Source: Paenibacillus alvei DSM 29 | GTDB lineage: Bacteria; Bacillota; Bacilli; Paenibacillales; Paenibacillaceae | Direction: 5' to 3' | Length of the DNA stretch: 64,000 nt | Assembly (NCBI RefSeq): GCF_000293805.1 | Contig: NZ_AMBZ01000010.1 | Span: forward strand, 1-64,000 | The notes under the pieces: model-generated | What the model saw: the letters and a program-made list of their open reading frames with translations, nothing else | The model's database searches: none | What the model was told of the DNA's origin: nothing | Shown here: positions 55,537 through 64,000 of the stretch, one piece after another | Layout of the letters: each line of letters opens with the position of its first letter | How positions within the stretch are numbered: the first letter of the stretch is position 1 | Translations under genes and position numbers: made by a program

Positions 55537-55572
55537 GCTTGTTGCCAAGTGCATAGTTTCTATAAAAATAGA

Positions 55573-55623
55573 GCCGTTGCTTCGCAAGGTGTTATGTATA
55601 TACGCACCTCTCGAAGCAACGGC
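55573..55623 (-). terminator. Terminator of the solute-binding protein gene
   Basis: GCCGTTGCTTCG (55573-55584) pairs with CGAAGCAACGGC (55612-55623), extended inside by AGGTG/CACCT. A T-rich tail follows on the minus strand. Confidence 0.85.
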
Positions 55624-55633
55624 CCATTGTTTA

Positions 55634-56902
55634 TTATTTCTTTTCAACGAATTTTTTGGCTTCCTTCACTGCTGTATCCAGTGCTTTCTGTGCATCTTCA
55701 CCCAGCATGACAGAATCAATTGCGGTCGAAAGGTGACGGTTCATTTGGTTCCAGTTGCTGTTGAGCAAAAAGGCTGGTGTGTTGTCGGAACGCTCCAGCA
55801 TGTGATAGAACGGTGCATACAGTTCGGATTGATCAAGCTTCATTTCCTGCACAACGCTCTTGCGAATCGGCAGGTCAGCATCGCTCTTCATTTTAACGGC
55901 TTCCTCCGAAGTAAAGAACTTCACGAACTCCCATGCCAACTCTTTTTGCTTGGATTGTTTCGCTATCGATACTGCACTTACGGAAATTACGCCTTTTACA
56001 GGCTTGCCAGGGAACGCCGGCATTTCAACGGTTCCGAAATCAACCTTTGCCTCCTTGAATCCTTCAAGCGGCCATACGCCACTTTCCCACATCCCGATTT
56101 TCCCCGCTTTGAAAATGTCATTACCGCCCAGTTGTGTCTTTCCGCCTACCAGAACTCCATATCCATCTTTCACCATATTGCCGAACATTTGAACTGCAGC
56201 TACGGTTTCTGATCCATTCATAATGCCTTCGATCGTTTTGCCATCATCACTGATGAAGCTTCCCCCGTTGCTCCAGATGAATCCTTGCAAATCGTATGGA
56301 TCATTCTCAGCGCGAACACCGAACCCATACTGCTTCTTCGATTTATCTGTCAGCTTCGTTGCAATATCCTTAAAGTCATCCCATGTCCAGCCATCCTTCG
56401 GATATGGAACGCCCATCGCGTCGAAAACTTTCTTGTTGTAATACATAGCACGCGTCGTGAAGCCCGCAGGCAAGCCGTACGTCTTGCCGTCTACTTTCAC
56501 GTAATTGAACAAGCCTTCGTATATATCATCTAATTTCAAGCTTGCATCCTTTTCCGTAAAGGAATCGAGCGCCTCCAAGTTTGAATGATACGTTGGGAAA
56601 TCCCACATCAGCATAACATCCGGCGGATTGCTCGCACCGAACGATGCAGCCAGCTTCTGATCGAAGCCATCTGCATAAGGCTCAATTTGTACTTTAACGC
56701 CTGAATGGGACTTCTCGAACGCTCTCGCAATATTTTCTTGAACCTTCAGCTTTTCGCCTGTATCCCAGGTAGCAAACCGAAGAACTGTTTGTTTCCCCTT
56801 GTCTCCTCCGGAGGAACCTTGTTCTCCAGATCCTCCGCCACAGCCAGCAAACATAAGTGCAAAGATCGTTAACAGAATAACCAATCTTGACCTTCTCTTC
56901 AT
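55634..56902 (-). CDS. Sugar-type extracellular solute-binding lipoprotein
   Basis: ATG 56902 is 9 bases behind GGGGGG; earlier in-frame ATGs are 56911 and 56920. The product has a signal with lipobox FAGC and a family 1 solute-binding body of ~420 residues (TVLRFATWDTGEKLKVQENI, GLPAGFTTRAMYYNKKVFDA, ELAWEFVKFFTSEEAVKMKS). It delivers sugar or oligosaccharide to an ABC importer whose permeases are not in the window. It lies just downstream of the YesMN-like pair, its likely regulator. Confidence 0.9.
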   Translation of the reverse strand: MKRRSRLVILLTIFALMFAGCGGGSGEQGSSGGDKGKQTVLRFATWDTGEKLKVQENIARAFEKSHSGVKVQIEPYADGFDQKLAASFGASNPPDVMLMWDFPTYHSNLEALDSFTEKDASLKLDDIYEGLFNYVKVDGKTYGLPAGFTTRAMYYNKKVFDAMGVPYPKDGWTWDDFKDIATKLTDKSKKQYGFGVRAENDPYDLQGFIWSNGGSFISDDGKTIEGIMNGSETVAAVQMFGNMVKDGYGVLVGGKTQLGGNDIFKAGKIGMWESGVWPLEGFKEAKVDFGTVEMPAFPGKPVKGVISVSAVSIAKQSKQKELAWEFVKFFTSEEAVKMKSDADLPIRKSVVQEMKLDQSELYAPFYHMLERSDNTPAFLLNSNWNQMNRHLSTAIDSVMLGEDAQKALDTAVKEAKKFVEKK

Positions 56903-57040
56903 CCTGCTCATTCCCCCCAAATGGTTGCATCTCCAACATATCTACACTTTAATAACAATAAAGCGTTTTCAAAACGGCGAATTGTTTCGAATACGGGGTG
57001 AATTTGTTCGATGGAAAGGCGGAATATCGTTCGCCTCTCG

Positions 57041-58282
57041 TCATTTTTGAGCAGTCTGTTCTCCCTTTTGTCCGCTCCTATATTGACTCGGTGTCATCCC
57101 ACAGCAGCGCTTAAACCATTTACTCACATATTTCCCATCTACCATTCCAATTCGTTCAGCAATATCTTGCAGCGTCATCGCCGTGTTGAGCAGCAGATCC
57201 TGCGCCGTTTTCAGCCGCATCCGGTATAGGAAGGTAACAAAATTCTCCCCCGTCACCTTTTTGAACAATGTACTGAAGTGGCTGCGGCTTAAGCCAACTC
57301 GATTTGCCACATCGCTCACCGACCATGGCTCACTCACATTATCCGCAACCAATAGCACGGATTGCATTACCGTTTCCGGCCACGAATTAACCCTGAGCTC
57401 GAATTTGCGCTCCACCTCTGCTGCTCGATGCAGCTCCTGTACCGCTTCCAGCCACCCCTCCATCCCCTTCAACGGGCCTCGTCTGCTCCAATGCAGCTGA
57501 GGGCAGGAGGATTTACATTCCTTCAGCAACTGCTCTACCTTCATCCAAGCAGAAGGATGATATACATAGAAGCAGCGATCGATACCGCATGGAATATACG
57601 AACATGGCCCCTTTGTTTCATGCAAAAGTGTATCTCCAAGGTACTTCCAGTACTCTCCGCCTCGATTGGAGGCCTTACCAGCAGAAGGAACTTGCTCGAA
57701 ACTGTCAAATATTTTGACTAACATGATTTCATGAGGCTCATTCAGCCAGCTCCATTGTGTCTCCCAGCGCAGCTTCAACTCATGATGGAAGTCATTGCGA
57801 AAACCGCACAGCCACGCATAGAATGCCGCATTCCACTGCGTATCTTCCTCGCTGGAATCCGCGGAGCGAACAATTGGAGAAGACTGTTGGTCGCCGGCAA
57901 GCTCCTCTTCGAACTTATGTAGATAATAAGCAAGCTCCTCGTCTTCGAACGCCGTTTTTAACAAATAGCCTGACGCTCCAAGCATCATGCCTTTTTGTGC
58001 GTACTCGAAGTCGCGATGGCAGCTAAGCAGAAGCACCCTTGTTTGCGGCGCCTTTTCCTTTATACGCTTTGCCAGTTCAATGCCGTCCATCTCAGGCATC
58101 ACGATGTCTGTTATGACAACCTCTGGTTCGTGAAGCAGGAAAGCTTCCCATGCCTTTTGACCGTTCGGGGCATCGGCTACGACTGCCATGTTGAATCGTT
58201 CCCAATTTACGGTTGCCATCAATCCTCTGCGAACAATACTCTCATCATCAGCGATCAGCACTTTAATAGGGCTGTCTGTCAT
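57041..58282 (-). CDS. YesN-like response regulator (receiver plus AraC output)
   Basis: ATG 58282 follows AAGGAGG, 20 bases inside the end of the sensor gene. The 413-residue protein has an N-terminal receiver domain (VLIADDESIVRRGL, phosphoacceptor Asp in EVVITDIVMPEMDG near residue 57, Lys in GYLLKTAF), a variable middle and a C-terminal AraC double helix-turn-helix (VSDVANRVGLSRSHFSTLFK, LQDIAERIGMVDGKYVSKWF). It would be phosphorylated by the adjacent kinase and switch on sugar-use genes such as the lipoprotein gene at 55634. Confidence 0.92.
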   Translation of the reverse strand: MTDSPIKVLIADDESIVRRGLMATVNWERFNMAVVADAPNGQKAWEAFLLHEPEVVITDIVMPEMDGIELAKRIKEKAPQTRVLLLSCHRDFEYAQKGMMLGASGYLLKTAFEDEELAYYLHKFEEELAGDQQSSPIVRSADSSEEDTQWNAAFYAWLCGFRNDFHHELKLRWETQWSWLNEPHEIMLVKIFDSFEQVPSAGKASNRGGEYWKYLGDTLLHETKGPCSYIPCGIDRCFYVYHPSAWMKVEQLLKECKSSCPQLHWSRRGPLKGMEGWLEAVQELHRAAEVERKFELRVNSWPETVMQSVLLVADNVSEPWSVSDVANRVGLSRSHFSTLFKKVTGENFVTFLYRMRLKTAQDLLLNTAMTLQDIAERIGMVDGKYVSKWFKRCCGMTPSQYRSGQKGEQTAQK

Positions 58283-60065
58283 TGGGTGCTTCCTCCTTTT
58301 TTGGCCAGCGTATCGCAATCGTCGTGCCGCTTCCTAATTGAGATTCGATACTTAATCCATATTCGGAACCAAAATGCAGCTTGAACTTTTGATCCACGTT
58401 GTACATACCAAGCCCATGCCTCTGAGTAGGGTCACTCGGAGCCTGCAGCAAAGCACATCGACGCTCCTCGCTCATCCCTTTTCCATTGTCAGTCAAGGTT
58501 AAGTACAGGTCTGAATCGTTGTCAATGAGACGTAGGGCAATCGTTCCATACCCATCTTCGAAAGCGTGGAAAAAAATATTTTCAAATAACGGCTGCAAGC
58601 TCATACGCGGTATGACTGCTGTCATCGCACTTGATGCGATGTCCACCTTATATCCGAATTCTCCCTCATACCGAACATGTTGAATTTGCAGAAAATGATC
58701 AATAAGCTCCAGTTCTTTCGATATCGGAACCAATTCCCGCGTCACATCCAAGTTCGCTTCTAGCACAATCGTCAAGTGAGCGATCATTTTCCTTATATCT
58801 TCATTGCCCTGCAGCCTAGCCTTCCATTGTATGGAGTTCAACGTATTGAACAATAAATGAGGATTGATCTGGTAGTGAAAAGCCCGCAATTCAGCTTCCT
58901 TTTTGAGCTGCTCTTTGGCGGCGATCTCCTTCACCAGTTCTTCGATCTGACCGATCATTTTATTAAAGCTGTTCGCAAGTGATCCAAGCTCATCTTCGTC
59001 CCGCACTTGGATTCGGGTTTTTAGTCGGCCAGCCCCTGCTGAATTCATCGATTCTTTGATCCGCTTAATTCTTCTTGTTACACGTGTAGAAAATAAATAG
59101 GCAAGCACAAGTGCGAAAAAGCCAGACAGTCCTAAACCGAATAGGGTGTAAGACTTAATCACGCTCGAAGGCTGATTAAAATATTGATAGGGAAGTCTGG
59201 CTTCAATCGTCCAGTCATTGATTTGCAGGCTCTGCTTCCATACAATATCATTCTCTTGCACAGTGTTGTCGCCTGATGAGCGATATATCGTCTGTCCGCT
59301 TCCGCTCGTGACCGTTACAATCGACTTCGTGTCCTCTTCGAACATGCGAAACAGCTCAATCAGCTTATCTGCGTTCATTTCAATGAGAATTTTACTGTCC
59401 TGCAAGGGCCCTGACTGGTTGCGAATCGGTACGACCAAGCCAAGCAACTTCTGGTTCGGTGTATCTTTCTCATCCCGATAATGTAATGGCGAATAGAACC
59501 CTGCCCAATACTCTCCAGCATGATCGGCAGGTATTTGTTGCCACCAAGGCTGTTGGAACAAGACATCGACATTTAACATACTGTCTCCGTAGTAATATCC
59601 GGATTTTGTAATAATGAAGATCCCTCGATCATGCAATCTTTTAAGCGCTTTCAAGAAATCTTCCAAATCGTTTTTATCCTGCACCTGTGAATACGTCCTG
59701 GGAATCTCCGCAGAGATAACATTCTTATATGGATTAAGCAAATACGAATAAATATAGCCTGCAATCATACTCATCTGATTTAATTCCGTATCCAGTTGGT
59801 ATTGCAGCTGATTAACACTGTTCTGACCATATTTGCCGAACTGCTCTTGCAGAAGACGAGAGGATTGTTGATAAGAAAGCACGCCCTGAATCATTAGCGG
59901 CAGAAGCGATGACGCCAAGAAAAACAGCACGAGCTTCAAGCGCAAGCTTCGCCTAGGATTCGGCGGCATATTGGCCATCCATTGCTGTAGCCGATGTAAG
60001 ACGCCAGACTGTGTCATATGAGTTATTCCAGTTAGCTTTTCACGCGGCGCTTCGATACGAATCAT
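58263..60065 (-). CDS. YesM-like sensor histidine kinase
   Basis: The 600-residue membrane kinase has one span near residues 45-67, an extracellular dCache-like sensor (about 70-305), a second span, and a HAMP domain (about 325-380; RVTRRIKRIKESMNSAGAGR). The His_kinase domain has FHYQINPHLLFNTLNSIQWK, whose first His is the phospho-site, and an ATP domain with LTDNGKGM and GLGMYNV. ATG 60065 has a poorly placed site, so an internal start such as residue 17 or 30 is possible. It works with the overlapping response regulator. Confidence 0.92.
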   Translation of the reverse strand: MIRIEAPREKLTGITHMTQSGVLHRLQQWMANMPPNPRRSLRLKLVLFFLASSLLPLMIQGVLSYQQSSRLLQEQFGKYGQNSVNQLQYQLDTELNQMSMIAGYIYSYLLNPYKNVISAEIPRTYSQVQDKNDLEDFLKALKRLHDRGIFIITKSGYYYGDSMLNVDVLFQQPWWQQIPADHAGEYWAGFYSPLHYRDEKDTPNQKLLGLVVPIRNQSGPLQDSKILIEMNADKLIELFRMFEEDTKSIVTVTSGSGQTIYRSSGDNTVQENDIVWKQSLQINDWTIEARLPYQYFNQPSSVIKSYTLFGLGLSGFFALVLAYLFSTRVTRRIKRIKESMNSAGAGRLKTRIQVRDEDELGSLANSFNKMIGQIEELVKEIAAKEQLKKEAELRAFHYQINPHLLFNTLNSIQWKARLQGNEDIRKMIAHLTIVLEANLDVTRELVPISKELELIDHFLQIQHVRYEGEFGYKVDIASSAMTAVIPRMSLQPLFENIFFHAFEDGYGTIALRLIDNDSDLYLTLTDNGKGMSEERRCALLQAPSDPTQRHGLGMYNVDQKFKLHFGSEYGLSIESQLGSGTTIAIRWPKKEEAPNDRQPY

Positions 60066-60264
60066 CCCCTGTTGCTCATATGGACTAGTTATGATGTGGA
60101 TGAGCGTTAATGTTATGTGAAGTTTATCATAACCAATTTTAACCTGACAATGGAGACCGAGGTTCCTCTAATCATTTTGATCGAGACACCAATTAGGCAG
60201 ATAGGACGAACAAATAACAATAGCTCCCGTGCGCGCTGAGCAGTAGGGAGCCTGTTCATTCCGT

Positions 60265-62019
60265 TCATTGGAGTGGTTGATTGACATATTCATTGGCCAG
60301 GATAAGGAACACACTGGAGGTCCAAGTAAAAGCCCGATCACGGAGTCCACAGCCAGTCTTCGCATCGAAGTTCTCTGCCATCCCGCTGCGAGAAGCCATG
60401 CGGCAGAAGCGAATTGCGGCCTCTTGTGCCACTTCCCGCTTCCCGCTGCGCTGCAATCCATCGATTAGCAGCATCATGACCGGAGCCCAGATTGGCCCAA
60501 GCCAATAGCCGTCCGGCTCGTAAAACGGGCTATTCAGACTTTCCGTAGCAAAGCCATTCGGGCTGAAGAATCGTTCTTCGTCGGCAACTGCCTTTACAAG
60601 TGCTTGCAGTACTGATTCTGGAAGGCGATCACCCAACAATATCGGCATAAACGGAATCAAGCTGTCCCCTTGTGCCGGCTCATGTGTGCCTGAGCGGATA
60701 GCCCTAAACTGCCCCCCCTGCCAAAAATGCTCCATCATCCGTCCGAGCAAACTGTTCGCAGCATTGCGCCATTCCGCCGCTTCATAAGCCTTGCCTAGCT
60801 GTTCCGCTATTTCCGCGAGCACCTCGAACTGAATAATTAAGTACGCCGACAAATCTGGACTTTCTATAGGACCAACACAGCGGAAAATCGTGCTATTATC
60901 CCAGCCGCTGTCATTGCCGTGATTGTACTGAGGAATTCCGTCATGATCGTCATCTCGGCAATTCATCCACCATTTGCTCCACTGTGCAAGCGGATCATAA
61001 ATTTCACGCAAACGATCCGCATGTCTGAACCACTCATTGCGCTCCATCATCCAGCGCAGCGTCCAGCCATGAATAGGAGGCTTGCAGCAATTCCACAGCG
61101 CATACTTGTCATTGATGAAGTCTGGAAGCTGTCCAGATTCATCCTGCTTGTCGAACATGATCATGAACTGATCCCAAGCAAGCTCGGGTTGGTTGGCAGC
61201 AAGCGCCATTGCGTTGAAGCAGTGATCCCAGCTCCAAATGTTCGTCATCCAATTTTTTGACATGTACATCGCAGGGCGTGATAAATGTCCAGCCTCAGGT
61301 ACCACACACGACCATGTGATGTAAGCAGCCAAAGCACGCGCTTCCTCCAATTCCTCCAAGGCAACAGGCAAACTCTTGTCGAGCCATGCGTCAAATTCCT
61401 GCTTAATGCCTGCAACCGCCTCATCAAAGCAGCCCACTGACGCCAATGTCCGTATGGCTGGCGGCTGTATCCGATACTCTTCCAGCATCAGTTCCGCCTC
61501 CGCTGTCCCATTGTTGATTGCATCAGTCGGGCTACACTCCACTACAGCATATTTGCATCTGGATCGTTCCCATGGAGCATCTACCGCAAGCTCCCCTTGC
61601 AGCAGCGTAAGCATAAATCGCATTTCGGTCGTGAAATGGTTAACCTCATAGCGTCCATCCTGATGCGGCAGTACATAATCATAAGAACCAGCGACTAATG
61701 TCAGCCGAATCCCTGCTCCCCGAGCTCTTATCCGCATTGCGCCAGTCTCGGGCAGACATAATTCCGCTCTTCCTTGCCCGCCTTCTTCAAGGAGAGTCAA
61801 GGAAGAAGGAGAAGTATGAACTGAGTAAGGAACGACTTGATCTTCAGCCATCAGTTCCAGACGAAAAACAGCACCGCTCGTGTCATCTCCTCCACGAACC
61901 GTACGGAAATACAAACCTTCCTCTCGCTTTCCATGCTGTGGCAAATACGATACCGTTAGAAAAGTTCCAAACCGGCTAAATGGGATGTGATGAATATCAA
62001 ATGGTATGGTTGCCGACAT
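60265..62019 (-). CDS. GH63/MGH1-type glycoside hydrolase
   Basis: The 584-residue protein has a beta-rich N-terminal domain (about 1-190) and an (alpha/alpha)6 catalytic barrel. NIWSWDHCFNAMALA, MIMFDKQDESGQLPDFINDK and DHDGIPQYNHGNDSGWDNST hold one catalytic acid, and EPDGYWLGPIWAPV another. This is the pattern of glucosidase-type family GH63 and mannosylglycerate-hydrolase-like enzymes. There is no signal peptide, so it works inside the cell. Its ATG comes 3 bases after the gcvPB stop, with AAGGAG formed by the last gcvPB codons. It precedes the YesMN pair by 199 bases. The likely substrate is an imported alpha-glucoside or glycoside. Confidence 0.85.
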   Translation of the reverse strand: MSATIPFDIHHIPFSRFGTFLTVSYLPQHGKREEGLYFRTVRGGDDTSGAVFRLELMAEDQVVPYSVHTSPSSLTLLEEGGQGRAELCLPETGAMRIRARGAGIRLTLVAGSYDYVLPHQDGRYEVNHFTTEMRFMLTLLQGELAVDAPWERSRCKYAVVECSPTDAINNGTAEAELMLEEYRIQPPAIRTLASVGCFDEAVAGIKQEFDAWLDKSLPVALEELEEARALAAYITWSCVVPEAGHLSRPAMYMSKNWMTNIWSWDHCFNAMALAANQPELAWDQFMIMFDKQDESGQLPDFINDKYALWNCCKPPIHGWTLRWMMERNEWFRHADRLREIYDPLAQWSKWWMNCRDDDHDGIPQYNHGNDSGWDNSTIFRCVGPIESPDLSAYLIIQFEVLAEIAEQLGKAYEAAEWRNAANSLLGRMMEHFWQGGQFRAIRSGTHEPAQGDSLIPFMPILLGDRLPESVLQALVKAVADEERFFSPNGFATESLNSPFYEPDGYWLGPIWAPVMMLLIDGLQRSGKREVAQEAAIRFCRMASRSGMAENFDAKTGCGLRDRAFTWTSSVFLILANEYVNQPLQ

Positions 62020-62022
62020 CCG

Positions 62023-63606
62023 TTACTCCTTATCTGGCAGGCCTTTTGCCTGCCCTGTCTTCTTCAAGTAAGCTCGCCATGTAATGCACCACTCAGCCGG
62101 ATTATCCAGCGATTCCTCGATGTTCTGATGTACTGTGCTGTGATGCGGCGCAGACTTGACGATCTCTGGCACGCTGCGAGCTTCCTCTGCAATATGGGCT
62201 AACGCTTGAATATACTCATCAAGATCATCCTTGGAGTATGATTCCGTCGGCTCCAGCGTGAAAGGCTGCGGTACAATATATGGATGGTGACTCGTCCAGT
62301 AATGTAATCCGAAATCACACATTCTGCGCTGAATGTCTTCGGTCGTCACCCCTGTCTCCCTCGTCAGCTTCTCCCAACTGTAGCGAACCTGCTCAAGGCG
62401 TCCTCCTTTTACATAAGGAACGCTAGCGCCTGAGATCTGTAATATTTTATGGTACAAGTAATTATTGTTCAAGACAGCAATTTCCGCTACATCGCGCAGT
62501 CCTTTTGCTCCTAAGCTGCGAATCCAAGCATAAGCGCGCACAATTGTCTGTGCAACGCCATGGAAGCTTCTTACTTTGCCGATGCTCAGCTCTTGATTGG
62601 TGTGCAGTACGAAGCGTTCGCCGTCTCGTTCTACAATCGGCCCTGGCAAGAATGGCTTCAGCTGCTCTGTAACCCCCAGAGCGCCTGCAGCAGGCCCGCC
62701 GCACATATGAGGAGCCGCAAACGTCTTGTGCAGGTTGAAGAAGCACATATCGAATCCTGCTTCCTTTGCACGTGCAATACCGAGCAGACCATTGGCATTA
62801 GCTTGATCGTAATAGCAAATTCCGCCCGCCGCATGCACAATATCCGTGAACTCCTTTATGCGTGGATTGAAGATTCCCGTATCTTCCGGGTTGGCTACGA
62901 CGAAGCCTGCCGTACGATTTGATATCGCTTTTTTAAGCTTTTCAATATCTGGGAAGCCATCCTCATCCGGATGCAGGGTAATAATCTTGTATCCCTTCAC
63001 AGCCGCCGTTGCAGCCTGAGATGGATGAGAGAAGATCGTCGTAATCATTTCATCGCGCTGATCGCCTTCTCCATTCGCCTCATGGTAAGCTCGAACGATG
63101 GACGCCATCGCAAATAAGGCTTGAGTCCCGCTGCCAGGCTGGAATGAGAAGGCATCTATCCCAGATATTGCACGCATCGCCTCATCCAGCCGATAGATGA
63201 TTTCCAGTGTTCCCTGTACCGTGCGGCTGTCCTGCAATGGATGCAGTTCCGTCAGCTGTGGATTGCGCACAAGCAGCTCATTGATGCGTGGAATGTATTT
63301 CATCGTGCACGTGCCTTGGCCAATCTCTATATTAAGATCGCTACCAAGGGTTTCCTGCGACAAACGCAAGTAATGGCGAAGCACCTTCGCCTGACCAATC
63401 TCAGGAAGCTGCGGCGCCTTCGTGCGCTGCATCGAAGCTGGAATGTGAGAAATGACGTCGCCTACCGCTTGGACAAGCTCCTGCTCCGCCTCTGGAACGA
63501 GAACCCCGCGTTCTCCTTCCCGATGAAGTTCAAAAATGACCGGCTCATCCCATTTCGCCTGATGAAATTGTCTGACTGTACGATCCTTGCGAACGATTTG
63601 TTGCAT
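62023..63606 (-). CDS. gcvPB: Glycine dehydrogenase (decarboxylating) subunit 2
   Basis: The 527-residue PLP subunit of the split P-protein decarboxylates glycine and passes the aminomethyl group to lipoyl H-protein. The lysine for PLP lies in CFFNLHKTFAAPHMCGGPAA, preceded by GGICYYDQANANGL and SFQPGSGTQALFAMASIVRA. The size matches Bacillus GcvPB. It starts 6 bases after gcvPA. The glycosidase gene follows immediately. Confidence 0.95.
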   Translation of the reverse strand: MQQIVRKDRTVRQFHQAKWDEPVIFELHREGERGVLVPEAEQELVQAVGDVISHIPASMQRTKAPQLPEIGQAKVLRHYLRLSQETLGSDLNIEIGQGTCTMKYIPRINELLVRNPQLTELHPLQDSRTVQGTLEIIYRLDEAMRAISGIDAFSFQPGSGTQALFAMASIVRAYHEANGEGDQRDEMITTIFSHPSQAATAAVKGYKIITLHPDEDGFPDIEKLKKAISNRTAGFVVANPEDTGIFNPRIKEFTDIVHAAGGICYYDQANANGLLGIARAKEAGFDMCFFNLHKTFAAPHMCGGPAAGALGVTEQLKPFLPGPIVERDGERFVLHTNQELSIGKVRSFHGVAQTIVRAYAWIRSLGAKGLRDVAEIAVLNNNYLYHKILQISGASVPYVKGGRLEQVRYSWEKLTRETGVTTEDIQRRMCDFGLHYWTSHHPYIVPQPFTLEPTESYSKDDLDEYIQALAHIAEEARSVPEIVKSAPHHSTVHQNIEESLDNPAEWCITWRAYLKKTGQAKGLPDKE

Positions 63607-63612
63607 TACTCA

Positions 63613-64000
63613 TCACACCTCTTCCATATTAGCGGCTGCTTCCGACATACCATCTGCGGATGTCCTTGTAAGCGAGCAGTTGATGTCCGGCTGTATCGTC
63701 TTATTCAGCAAAGCTGTGAGTTCGTCAACCAGATGGTCAATCTGCTCCTTCGCCATGACCTCGGTTACACAGAACAAAGCACTCTGCCCCATTTCAGGGA
63801 ATGATCCGGACAGATCCAAGCCTCCAAAGATATTTCGTGTAAGCAGATGCTCATTGATCTGGCTAACCGTTAGACCTGTTGCCGTGAAGTCGATGACGAA
63901 TTCCTTGAAGAAGGCATTCTCATAACGCAGCGCAACACCAGACAATGTGCTCAAACGAGCCGCTGCATAACGAGATTTCTGCATGATCGTCTCGCCTATC
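63613..64000 (-). CDS. gcvPA: Glycine dehydrogenase subunit 1, C-terminal part (runs off the window)
   Basis: The last ~128 residues of GcvPA are visible (IGETIMQKSRYAAARLS; FFKEFVIDFTATGLTVSQIN; GGLDLSGSFPEMGQSALFCV; VTEVMAKEQIDHLVDEL). The frame is open to base 64000, and the rest of the subunit lies beyond. It forms the P-protein with GcvPB. A glycine riboswitch and gcvT would be expected upstream, outside the window. Confidence 0.93.
   Translation of the reverse strand, partial: IGETIMQKSRYAAARLSTLSGVALRYENAFFKEFVIDFTATGLTVSQINEHLLTRNIFGGLDLSGSFPEMGQSALFCVTEVMAKEQIDHLVDELTALLNKTIQPDINCSLTRTSADGMSEAAANMEEV

Noticed and set aside
55436-56212. 258-residue plus-strand frame
   Set aside because: It overlaps the end of the CPBP gene and is antisense to the solute-binding lipoprotein, so it is a shadow.

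Overview
The window looks like chromosomal DNA of a Paenibacillus-type, endospore-forming member of the Firmicutes. The reasons are a spore-coat type YheC/YheD gene, a Spo0E-family sporulation phosphatase, EcsAB, KtrAB behind a c-di-AMP riboswitch, the three-gene Firmicutes succinate dehydrogenase, split glycine dehydrogenase (GcvPA/GcvPB), a YesMN-type two-component system, many AGGAGG ribosome binding sites, and frequent TTG/GTG starts. Genus is an inference. No rRNA, tRNA or CRISPR was found.

Layout: 1-2587 (minus) is an open-ended gene for a giant decapeptide-repeat protein, divergent from yheC/D (2871) and psd (4149). 5.1-10.1 kb is an accessory island: orphan gene fragments, then a minus-strand tandem array of XRE-TPR regulators. 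One regulator is followed at once by a small secreted propeptide gene that I found between the larger frames (8630-8797). That pair looks like an RRNPP/AloR-AloP-type quorum-sensing cassette. The other intact regulator carries a C-terminal Spo0E-like domain. A free-standing Spo0E-like gene and two decayed regulator copies share the cluster.

10.3-27.8 kb holds an AraC regulator, an aminotransferase, a frameshifted ABC exporter with its DUF1854 partner, a small zinc-ribbon gene overlapping a truncated PEP-synthase-like gene, a penicillin-binding-protein fragment, ecsAB, three tandem paralogous solute-binding lipoproteins without permeases, a DEAD-box helicase, a DUF2573 protein, an SDR oxidoreductase and cheX. 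28.5-45.7 kb holds a tiny ORF coupled to an OatA-like acyltransferase, bluB, a GH125 mannosidase, a zinc-dependent phospholipase-like gene, ppx next to a ppk remnant, an MFS exporter, a LysR regulator, a PHP phosphatase, a complete IS4-family insertion sequence with terminal repeats and target duplication, an EamA exporter and two metallophosphoesterases.

45.8-64 kb holds sdhCAB with a divergent LysR gene, a zinc-ribbon membrane protein, ktrA and ktrB with a c-di-AMP riboswitch, a CPBP protease, then a minus-strand run gcvPA-gcvPB-glycosidase-yesM-yesN-solute-binding protein. In this run a YesMN pair probably controls sugar uptake, and the glycosidase is translationally joined to gcvPB.

Two otherwise intact genes (psd, ABC exporter) are broken by one base at a homopolymer (A6, T7). 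Either these are real phase-type changes or the assembly has homopolymer errors. Read all frameshift calls with that in mind.
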